From: JADLAT01 sp964348795
GTDB taxonomy: Bacteria > Pseudomonadota > Alphaproteobacteria > Micavibrionales > Micavibrionaceae
NCBI GenBank assembly: GCA_964348795.1
Contig: CAYGDY010000010.1
Location: 18,052-82,051, forward strand
Direction of reading: 5' to 3'
DNA length: 64,000 bases
The notes under the pieces were generated by a model. The model was given only the letters and a program-made list of their open reading frames with translations. It was not told the DNA's origin and did no database searches. The translations under genes were made by a program, and so were the position numbers. Shown one piece after another: positions 1 to 7,147 of the stretch (within the stretch, counting starts at the first letter, position 1; each line of letters opens with the position of its first letter).

Positions 1-1
1 A

Positions 2-2023
2 AAATGCCACACGGATTTGGCCTATCTGGCCTGCGCCCAACAGCTTTTGACTGCGCAGGACACGTTGTATCCCATGTTTGCAACGCATAATGCGCACAGC
101 ATGGCCGCCATTTTGGAAATGACACGCCATACACAAAACCGATTTGAATTCCAGAAACTTTTCGGGATGGGACAGGCCTTGCATGACCATGCTCTGGAAA
201 AAGAACGCTGTGCCATCAGCGTGTACGCCCCCATCGGATCCCATCGGGACCTCCTGCCCTATCTCGTCCGCCGCCTGCTCGAAAACGGTGCAAACACCTC
301 CTTCGTGAACCAGATCATGAACCCCGATGCTTCTGTGGAAAGCCTTGTGGTCGATCCTGTGGATAACTCTCAAAAAACGGGAGGGCGTGTCCATTCCCAA
401 ATTGCCCTGCCCTCTGCCCTGTTTACCCATGAACACCCCGTGAGCCGGACCAATGCACAGGGCCTGAACCTGCATGCACCGGACGTTATTACAACTCTCC
501 AGGCACGTATGGCGCCGTTTTTCCGCAAGACCTATCAGGCCCGTTGCATCATAAACGGGGAATCCCACAAGACGGTTACCCCCACTGTGATTCTCAACCC
601 GGGACACCGGCACGATGTCATCGGTCAAGCCTATAGCGCCACACCAGCCCTTGTTCTCAAAGCCTTTGAAGCGGCCACGGGAGGGTTTGACACATGGAAC
701 AGGACGGACGCGCAGGTCCGCGCCAGCCATCTGGAACGCTTTGCAGACCTGCTGGAGCATCATAACGCCGAATTGATGGCCTTGTGTATCAGGGAAGCCG
801 GCAAGACCTTGCCCGACGCCCTCTCGGAATTACGGGAGGCCGTTGATTTTTGCCGTTATTACGCAGGGCAGGGACGGTCCGTGTTTCATCCGGCAGGCAC
901 ACACCTGCCCGGGGTCACCGGAGAGTCCAACACGCTTTTCCTGAAAGGGCGGGGGGTTTTTGTGTGTATCAGCCCGTGGAACTTCCCCATGGCGATTTTT
1001 ACCGGCCAGATTGTCGCGGCCCTGATGGCAGGCAATGCTGTTATTGCCAAGCCTGCCGAACAAACGCCGCTCATCGCAGGCCGCATTGTGGCTCTGATGT
1101 ATGAGGCGGGGATTCCGCCCTCTGCCTTGCATCTGGTCATCGGCGACGGGACTGTCGGGGCAGATCTGGTCCGGCACGAGAACGTGGCAGGCCTTGTTTT
1201 CACCGGATCGACCACCGTGGCCCAACACATCAACAGGACGCTTGCGGAAAAGACCGGCCCGATTGTGCCCCTGATTGCCGAGACCGGCGGGCAAAACGGC
1301 ATGATTGTGGATTCCACCGCCTTGCCCGAACAGGTTGTGGACGATGTCATGCTCAGTGCCTTTGGCGCCGCCGGACAACGGTGTTCGGCCTTGCGGATCC
1401 TGTGCGTGCAGGAAGAAATTGCAGAGCGGGTCATAAACCTGCTGAAAGGTGCAATGGAGACGATCCGTATCGAAAATCAGGCCTTGATTTCCAGTGATCT
1501 CGGACCCGTCATTGATCAGGAAGCGTATGACGCTTTGATGCGTCATACTGAAACGATGATGACCCGCGGACGCCTTTTGGCCCGCGTTCCTGTTTCCGAA
1601 ACACTGTCACAACAGGGGTATTATTTCGGACCGTGCGCTTTTGAAATTTCCTCCATAAAAATTCTGGAAAAAGAAATATTCGGGCCTGTTTTGCATGTTG
1701 TCCGATATAAAAAAGAACATCTCGATACGCTTTTGCGGGATATCTCGGACATGCGCTACGGTCTAACACTGGGCATTCACAGCCGGCTGAACGCCTTTCA
1801 CCAACGCGTTATCCAGGGGATTCCTGCCGGAAATGTCTATATCAACCGCTCCATGATCGGCGCGGTTGTCGGGTCCCAGCCCTTTGGAGGCTCCGGCCTT
1901 TCCGGCACAGGCCCCAAGGCTGGCGGACCCCACTATCTGGCCCGCTTTGCAACAGAAACGGTTGTGACAAACAATATTGCCGCCATTGGGGGCAATGCCA
2001 GTCTTGTATCCCTGACAGAATAA
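2..2023 (+). CDS. putA: Bifunctional proline dehydrogenase / P5C dehydrogenase PutA, 3' part
   Basis: This is the C-terminal part of PutA, which oxidises proline to glutamate. The frame is open to the window edge, so the gene starts upstream. The first ~110 residues are the end of the FAD-dependent proline dehydrogenase barrel, including a YLVRRLLENGANTSFVNQI-like stretch. The aldehyde dehydrogenase domain follows, with CISPWNFPMAIFTGQ, the general-base region AETGGQNGMI, the catalytic Cys in GAAGQRCSALR and the closing PFGGSGLSGTGPKAGG. It ends soon after this motif, so it lacks the long C-terminal domain of some PutA proteins. Family assignment is secure. Whether a DNA-binding N-terminus exists cannot be seen here. 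Confidence 0.96.
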   Translation, partial: KCHTDLAYLACAQQLLTAQDTLYPMFATHNAHSMAAILEMTRHTQNRFEFQKLFGMGQALHDHALEKERCAISVYAPIGSHRDLLPYLVRRLLENGANTSFVNQIMNPDASVESLVVDPVDNSQKTGGRVHSQIALPSALFTHEHPVSRTNAQGLNLHAPDVITTLQARMAPFFRKTYQARCIINGESHKTVTPTVILNPGHRHDVIGQAYSATPALVLKAFEAATGGFDTWNRTDAQVRASHLERFADLLEHHNAELMALCIREAGKTLPDALSELREAVDFCRYYAGQGRSVFHPAGTHLPGVTGESNTLFLKGRGVFVCISPWNFPMAIFTGQIVAALMAGNAVIAKPAEQTPLIAGRIVALMYEAGIPPSALHLVIGDGTVGADLVRHENVAGLVFTGSTTVAQHINRTLAEKTGPIVPLIAETGGQNGMIVDSTALPEQVVDDVMLSAFGAAGQRCSALRILCVQEEIAERVINLLKGAMETIRIENQALISSDLGPVIDQEAYDALMRHTETMMTRGRLLARVPVSETLSQQGYYFGPCAFEISSIKILEKEIFGPVLHVVRYKKEHLDTLLRDISDMRYGLTLGIHSRLNAFHQRVIQGIPAGNVYINRSMIGAVVGSQPFGGSGLSGTGPKAGGPHYLARFATETVVTNNIAAIGGNASLVSLTE

Positions 2024-2034
2024 GGTAGAGTGGG

Positions 2035-2053
2035 CCTTCAAAATTTTTGAAGG
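2035..2053 (+). promoter_or_regulatory. Perfect 9-bp inverted repeat over the purD ribosome-binding site
   Basis: CCTTCAAAA and TTTTGAAGG flank a single T. The right arm runs into the purD Shine-Dalgarno (GAAGGAG, about 9 nt before the ATG). As RNA it could form a 7-bp stem with a 5-nt loop hiding the ribosome-binding site. As DNA it could be an operator. There is no T-run after it, so it does not look like a putA terminator. Confidence 0.5.
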
Positions 2054-2063
2054 AGCGTTACAG

Positions 2064-3338
2064 ATGAAGGTCTTACTGGTTGGTTCTGGCGGACGGGAAC
2101 ACGCATTGGCGAAGGCTTTGTCCGCCTCCAAAGACTGTAGCGCCCTGTATTGCGCCCCGGGCAATGCCGGTATTGCCGATGTTGCACACTGTGTTGCACT
2201 TTGCGCCGATGATATAGAGGGTCTGACCCGCTTTGCGCAGGATCATGCCATTGATTTCGTGATGGTGGGACCGGAAGGCCCTCTGGTAGCGGGTCTGGTG
2301 GATTCCCTGCGCGCGAAAGGTATAAAGGTGTTTGGACCGGACAAGGCCGCCGCACGGCTGGAAGGCTCCAAAGGCTTCATGAAGGATTTTTGCCAAAAAT
2401 ACCATATTCCGACTGCCGCGTACGGCCGTTTTTCGGATTACGAAAACGCCAGACTTTTCATTACACAGCATAATGGCCCTCTGGTGGTCAAGGCCGATGG
2501 CCTGGCCGCCGGAAAAGGCGTTGTCATTTGCCAGAATATCAAAGAAGCCCTGGACGCCGCCCATGATATGCTCTCGGGCCATCGTTTTGGGGGGGCCGGC
2601 GCGGAAATTGTTGTAGAAGAGTTTCTGGATGGCGAGGAGCTGAGTTATTTTGCACTCAGTGATGGAAAAACCCTGCTCCCCTTTGGTTCCGCACAGGACC
2701 ACAAGCGGGCCTTTGACGGCGATCAAGGGCCCAATACGGGCGGCATGGGGGCCTATTCTCCAGCCCGCCTTGTAACGGCTACACTGGAAGAAAAAATCAT
2801 CACACGACTGATCCAGCCCACAATAAAGGGCATGAAAGCCGAGGGATGCCCGTTTGTCGGTGTCTTGTTCGCAGGGATCATGGTGGTCAAGGGCGAGCCT
2901 GTTCTTCTGGAATACAATACCCGCTTTGGCGATCCGGAGTGCCAGACCCTGATACTGCGTCTGGAAAGCGATCTGCTGGAGATTCTTTATGCCGGTGCTA
3001 CCGGAAATTTTGAAACAATCAAAGATCAGGTTACTTGGTCGCCTGACCCCGCCTTGTGCGTCGTGATGGCCGCCAGCGGCTATCCCGGGGACTACCGGAA
3101 AAACACCGTCATACGGGGTCTTGAAAAAGCGGGCACGGTGGAAGGCGCCACGCTCTTTCACGCCGGCACCGCACGGAATGCAGACAACCAGATCATCGCC
3201 ACAGGAGGGCGTGTTTTGGGAATTACCGCCTGTGGCACAGATTTAAATCAGGCGCGGGAACGCGCCTATCGTGCCGTGGATCTGATAGACTGGCCCGAAG
3301 GGTTTTGCCGGCGGGATATTGGCTGGCGGGCGCTTTAA
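2064..3338 (+). CDS. purD: Phosphoribosylamine--glycine ligase PurD
   Basis: The enzyme joins 5-phosphoribosylamine to glycine with ATP in step two of de novo purine synthesis (cytosol). The 424-residue length is normal. It begins MKVLLVGSGGREHALA, has the N-domain GPEGPLVAGL loop, and shows the ATP-grasp elements VVKADGLAAGKGV and EEFLDGEELSYFAL, then the PurD signature FNTRFGDPE-like stretch (NTRFGDPECQ). The start has a strong GAAGGAG ribosome-binding site inside the inverted repeat. It is convergent with tadA, 21 bp away. Another purine gene, purF, lies at 19.3-20.7 kb but is not linked to it. Confidence 0.98.
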   Translation: MKVLLVGSGGREHALAKALSASKDCSALYCAPGNAGIADVAHCVALCADDIEGLTRFAQDHAIDFVMVGPEGPLVAGLVDSLRAKGIKVFGPDKAAARLEGSKGFMKDFCQKYHIPTAAYGRFSDYENARLFITQHNGPLVVKADGLAAGKGVVICQNIKEALDAAHDMLSGHRFGGAGAEIVVEEFLDGEELSYFALSDGKTLLPFGSAQDHKRAFDGDQGPNTGGMGAYSPARLVTATLEEKIITRLIQPTIKGMKAEGCPFVGVLFAGIMVVKGEPVLLEYNTRFGDPECQTLILRLESDLLEILYAGATGNFETIKDQVTWSPDPALCVVMAASGYPGDYRKNTVIRGLEKAGTVEGATLFHAGTARNADNQIIATGGRVLGITACGTDLNQARERAYRAVDLIDWPEGFCRRDIGWRAL

Positions 3339-3359
3339 AAGGGCCTCCTTTGGCGCTTT

Positions 3360-3818
3360 TCACCGTCTGGCTTTGAAAAATGTCTTGAGCAACAGCCCTG
3401 ACTCCTCGGCCATAAGACCCGATACTATTTCGGGCCTGTGATGGCATGTTGTTTGGGTAAAAAAACGGCCCCCGTGCAAAATACCGCCCATTTTCGGGTC
3501 ACTTGCACCGAAAATGATCCGGCGCAGACGCGCAAATGACACAGCCGCCGCACACATGGCACAAGGCTCCAACGTCACAAACAAATCATAGTCCGGAATT
3601 CTTTGTGCCCGTTCGTGGGCGCAGACAGCCCTGATACATAATATTTCCGCATGCGCTGTCGGGTCGGACCGGTCTTTCGTTTCATTCCCGCACGCCGATA
3701 CAATCTCGCCCGTGCGGACATGCACCAGCACCGCCCCGACGGGAACTTCATCCCGCGCGCCCGCTTTTTTTGCCTCTTCCCATGCCCGTTGCATATAGGT
3801 ATTGTCGTCCTGCATCAT
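3360..3818 (-). CDS. tadA: tRNA-specific adenosine deaminase TadA
   Basis: It deaminates the wobble adenosine of tRNA-Arg(ACG) to inosine. The zinc-site motifs are H56-A-E58 and P85-C86-A-M-C89, where the Glu is the proton shuttle. About 152 residues is the usual size. The reading frame stays open upstream, but homology begins near MQDDNTYMQRAWEEAKKAG, so I chose the ATG at 3818; 3815 and 3794 are alternatives. With this start the ATG overlaps the divergent rluB ATG in a shared CATG, and no good Shine-Dalgarno is visible. A start at 3794 would remove the overlap. Confidence 0.93.
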   Translation of the reverse strand: MMQDDNTYMQRAWEEAKKAGARDEVPVGAVLVHVRTGEIVSACGNETKDRSDPTAHAEILCIRAVCAHERAQRIPDYDLFVTLEPCAMCAAAVSFARLRRIIFGASDPKMGGILHGGRFFTQTTCHHRPEIVSGLMAEESGLLLKTFFKARR

Positions 3819-4578
3819 GGACACAGAACACCATAAACCCGAAAGAATTGCAAAACGTATCGCACGCGCGGGCTTGTGCTCCAGACGCGATGCGGAAGCG
3901 TGGATTTTGGAAGGCCGTGTCACGGTCAACGGCAAACGCCTTACAACACCGGCTTGCACCGTGACAGAAAACGACCATATTACCGTTCACGGGAAACCCT
4001 TGCCACAGGCCGCCCGCACACGGCTTTTCCTCTACCATAAACCTGTGGGTCTTGTCACAACACACAAGGACGAACACGGGAGACCGACCGTTTTTGAATC
4101 CCTGCCTCCTGACCTGCCTCGTGTGGTCAGTGTCGGACGGCTGGATTTGAATACAGAAGGGCTCTTGCTCCTGACCAATGACGGCGCACTGGCCCGTTAT
4201 CTCGAACTGCCCACGACAGGCTGGAAGCGGCGCTACCGCGTGCGGGTCATGGGAACCATCGATACGGAACGTCTCGTAAACCTTAAAAAAGGGATCACGC
4301 TGGACGGGGTGCATTACAAGTCCATTGACGCAGTCGTGGATCAAGCCCAAAAAGGAGCCAATACGTGGCTGAGCGTTACTTTAACGGAAGGAAAAAATCG
4401 GGAAATCCGGCGCGTTATGGAAGCATTGCACCTGCAGGTGAACCGTTTGATCCGTGTATCCTACGGGCCCTTCAATCTGAATGCCCTGCCACAAGGGGCC
4501 GTGGAGGATATACGGGAATCCGTCATGAAAGACCAGATCGCCGGATTTTTTAAAAATAAAAACGAGGGGACGCCCTGA
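3817..4578 (+). CDS. rluB: RluB/RsuA-family rRNA pseudouridine synthase
   Basis: It converts a specific uridine in rRNA to pseudouridine; RluB acts on 23S rRNA (E. coli U2605) and RsuA on 16S. Residues ~8-55 form an S4 RNA-binding domain (RIAKRIARAGLCSRRDAEAWI). The catalytic motif is VGRLDLNTEGLLLLTNDG with Asp110, followed by the RYRVRV and GKNREIRRVME elements. At 253 residues it fits RluB better than RsuA, though this choice is inferred. The ATG at 3817 overlaps the tadA start; a TTG at 3802 is an alternative start. rsmD follows 12 bp downstream, so the two rRNA-modifying genes are probably cotranscribed. Confidence 0.92.
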   Translation: MDTEHHKPERIAKRIARAGLCSRRDAEAWILEGRVTVNGKRLTTPACTVTENDHITVHGKPLPQAARTRLFLYHKPVGLVTTHKDEHGRPTVFESLPPDLPRVVSVGRLDLNTEGLLLLTNDGALARYLELPTTGWKRRYRVRVMGTIDTERLVNLKKGITLDGVHYKSIDAVVDQAQKGANTWLSVTLTEGKNREIRRVMEALHLQVNRLIRVSYGPFNLNALPQGAVEDIRESVMKDQIAGFFKNKNEGTP

Positions 4579-4590
4579 CGTCCAAGAGCC

Positions 4591-5163
4591 ATGAGAATTA
4601 TTGCAGGACAGTTCAAGGGCCGGAAGCTTTTTCTCCCACAGGGGCAAGATATCCGTCCGACAGCGGATAAAATTCGCGGCGCCATTTTCAACGCCCTTGC
4701 GGCGCAAAATGCGCTGGCAGACTCCCTTGTTCTGGATTGTTTTTGTGGCACGGGGGCTCTGGGGCTCGAAGCGCTTTCTCGAGGCGCACGACATGCCCTG
4801 TTTATTGACCAAAACCCAGTTGCGCTGGATCTCGCCCGAAAAAATACCGCCCTGTGTCAGGCCCAAACGCAGGCGCAGTTCATTTTAGCGTCATTGCCGG
4901 TGCTTGCGCCGATGCATGACCCTGCCTTCAAAGCCACGCTGGTTTTTCTGGACCCTCCGTATCGTAAAGGCCTTATACACCCTACAATACAAGCCCTTAT
5001 AGCAGGGTCATGGCTTGCGCCGCTCTGCCGGATTATTTTGGAATCTGAAAAATCATGCGCCGCCTTCATGACCCATGACATAACCGTGGAAAACGAGAAA
5101 ATATACGGCGAGACCAAAATCTGTTTTGCGCGTTATACACCGTCTGCAGTGTCTTGTGCTTGA
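4591..5163 (+). CDS. rsmD: 16S rRNA (guanine(966)-N2)-methyltransferase RsmD
   Basis: A SAM-dependent methyltransferase of the small ribosomal subunit. It starts MRIIAGQFKGRKL, the RsmD signature, followed by RPTADKIRGAIFN. Motif I (LDCFCGTGALGLE, residues 49-60) binds SAM and DPPY at 121-124 is the catalytic N-methylation motif. 190 residues is the normal length. It follows the pseudouridine synthase with a 12-bp gap, a common pairing in alphaproteobacteria. Confidence 0.96.
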   Translation: MRIIAGQFKGRKLFLPQGQDIRPTADKIRGAIFNALAAQNALADSLVLDCFCGTGALGLEALSRGARHALFIDQNPVALDLARKNTALCQAQTQAQFILASLPVLAPMHDPAFKATLVFLDPPYRKGLIHPTIQALIAGSWLAPLCRIILESEKSCAAFMTHDITVENEKIYGETKICFARYTPSAVSCA

Positions 5164-5187
5164 AAAAACCCTGCAAGGTATTACATT
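5160..5187 (+). promoter_or_regulatory. Candidate sigma-70 promoter for the yceI gene
   Basis: TTGAAA at 5160-5165, a 16-bp spacer and TACATT at 5182-5187. The match to consensus is moderate, but it sits in the only gap between rsmD and the secreted YceI gene. Confidence 0.3.
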
Positions 5188-5230
5188 CTTCTACGAGCCT
5201 TTTTTGACCTTCTTATGGAGACATTGAAAT

Positions 5231-5839
5231 ATGAAAAAATACATTTTACCCAGTGTGCTGGCCTTGTGTACCTTTCAGCCCCAGTATGCCAACGCCGACA
5301 TTGAAAAATATACCTTTGATAAAACCCATACCCAGATTATTTTTTCAGTCGATCATCTGGGCTTTTCGCACTCCCATGGCCGTTTTATGGATTTTGACGG
5401 CGGTTTTATGTTTGATCGGGCCGAGCCTGCAAAATCGGCTGTAGACATTGCCATCAAGACCACTTCTCTGGAAATGCTGGATCAGAAATGGAATGAACAC
5501 CTGAAAGGACCCGATTTTTTCAATGTTGAAAAATTTCCGGCCATGACATTTAAAAATACGAAAATAGAAGTGACGGGCCAAAACACCGCCAATATCACGG
5601 GCGATCTGACCCTGATGGGTGTGACAAAGCCTGTCACACTGGCCACAACCTTCAACAAGGCTGACAAACATGCCTTCAGCGGCAAATATGTTGCGGGTTT
5701 TACCGCCGATGCCACAATTAAACGGTCCGACTTTGGCCTCAGTTATGGCCTGCCCATGGTGGGGGATGAAACCCAAATCCATCTGGAAGTTGAAGGTATC
5801 CGCGAAGATTCTGCCGCAGACGGGACCGCGAACCGTTAA
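5231..5839 (+). CDS. Periplasmic YceI-family protein
   Basis: YceI proteins are lipocalin-like beta barrels that bind isoprenoid or amphiphilic ligands in the periplasm. Residues 1-22 are a signal peptide ending at ANA. The domain follows at once: YTFDKTHTQIIFSVDHLGFSHSHGRF, then LMGVTKPVTL and the closing F-ADATIKRSDFGLSYGLP. 202 residues is typical. A TGGAG sequence precedes the ATG. The next gene ends in a second YceI domain fused to a cytochrome b561, as when b561 and yceI lie side by side in other proteobacteria. The ligand is not predictable. Confidence 0.93.
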   Translation: MKKYILPSVLALCTFQPQYANADIEKYTFDKTHTQIIFSVDHLGFSHSHGRFMDFDGGFMFDRAEPAKSAVDIAIKTTSLEMLDQKWNEHLKGPDFFNVEKFPAMTFKNTKIEVTGQNTANITGDLTLMGVTKPVTLATTFNKADKHAFSGKYVAGFTADATIKRSDFGLSYGLPMVGDETQIHLEVEGIREDSAADGTANR

Positions 5840-5878
5840 AAAACGCATCAGCCCGCCATACCTGAAAAGGCCGGACCT

Positions 5879-7102
5879 ATGTCCTTGAAAAACACTTCCC
5901 ATACGTATGGAACGCTCGCCAGAGCGCTTCATTGGCTGACAGCCGCTCTTGTTCTGGGCTTGCTCTGTCTGGGATTTTATATGGCAGGTCTGGCCTTTTC
6001 GGACGGCACCTTCCAGCTCTATACGCTCCATAAATCCTTTGGGATGCTGGTTTTGATTTTAAGCGTGATCCGGCTGGCATGGCGGTGCCGGACGTCCCCT
6101 GTACTGGCCTTGTCAAGCCATACAAATCTTGAACGCTGTCTTGCCAAAAGCGTCCATGGTTTACTGTACGTATCTCTTTTAGGCATGCCGTTTTCTGGAT
6201 GGTTGATGACCTCGGCCGGCAATTTTCCCAATCATTTTTTCTTTTTGTTTCTCGTGTCACCCATTTTTCCGAAAAACGAAGCATGGTTTATCATATTTCA
6301 GACCTTCCATGAAGGGTTTGCCCTTCTCTTGCTCGGTCTGATCGGCCTGCATATTGCAGGCGCCCTCAAACACCACCTGATTGAAAAAGACAACACCCTG
6401 CGGCGAATGGGGGGGAATATCTTGCTGGGCTTTGGCGGGCTGGCAGGGCTGGCGTTTGCAGGGACCCTTTGGATTGCAACGCCCGAGCGTACGCCGGACC
6501 CAGCCCCCGTTTCACATGCCGTTCCCCTTCCCCATACGCCTGCACACGATACGGCCATCCAAGCGCCTGAGCCCACGGACTCGGCCATACAAAAATGGAT
6601 CATAGACCCTTCAGCCAGCATGATTGGCTTTCACTTTACCCAAGACGGACAAAAGATCACAGGGTCATTCAAGGACTGGCGCGCAGACATCGCGTTTGAT
6701 CCAGAGTCCCTCGATCAAAGCACTGTACGCGTGACTATCCAAAGTGGTTCCATACAAACAGGCAGTACGGAGAGAGATCAGGAAGCGCTGAAAAAAGACT
6801 GGTTTGCGGCAGAAGATTTTCCAGAAATTGTTTTTCAAAGCGTACGCTTTGCACAGCTTGAGAAAACAAACTATCACGTCACCGGCACGTTGACCGTACG
6901 CGGGAAAGCTGTGCCTGTCAGTTTTCCCTTTACGCTTGTTATTGTGCAGGAGGAAGCAGGTGTTCTCACGGCCCATATGCAGGCTGTTTTGACCTTGAAC
7001 CGAAAGGATCTCGGGATCGGACAAGGGATGTGGGAAAGCACACAGACCATTGCCAATCCGGTTGAAATCACACTGGATGTGCTGGCGAATAGTACGCCTT
7101 AA
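5879..7102 (+). CDS. Cytochrome b561 - YceI fusion protein
   Basis: Residues ~10-170 are a four-helix cytochrome b561 of the CybB type. Candidate haem ligands are His18 (ALHW), His51 (LHKSFG), His93, His144 (FHEG) and His158 (GLHIAG). One further helix at ~180-205 leads to a Pro-rich linker. A complete YceI domain occupies ~240-405 (WIIDPSASMIGFHFTQ... LTVRGKAVPVSF). The layout suggests a membrane haem protein displaying a lipid-binding barrel in the periplasm, perhaps passing electrons to or from a quinone-like ligand; that role is inference. The gene follows the stand-alone yceI gene by 39 bp and is likely in its operon. Confidence 0.92.
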   Translation: MSLKNTSHTYGTLARALHWLTAALVLGLLCLGFYMAGLAFSDGTFQLYTLHKSFGMLVLILSVIRLAWRCRTSPVLALSSHTNLERCLAKSVHGLLYVSLLGMPFSGWLMTSAGNFPNHFFFLFLVSPIFPKNEAWFIIFQTFHEGFALLLLGLIGLHIAGALKHHLIEKDNTLRRMGGNILLGFGGLAGLAFAGTLWIATPERTPDPAPVSHAVPLPHTPAHDTAIQAPEPTDSAIQKWIIDPSASMIGFHFTQDGQKITGSFKDWRADIAFDPESLDQSTVRVTIQSGSIQTGSTERDQEALKKDWFAAEDFPEIVFQSVRFAQLEKTNYHVTGTLTVRGKAVPVSFPFTLVIVQEEAGVLTAHMQAVLTLNRKDLGIGQGMWESTQTIANPVEITLDVLANSTP

Positions 7103-7147
7103 AAGCTGTAAAATCTCTGAAACAAAACGGAAAAGGATCACGCGTGG

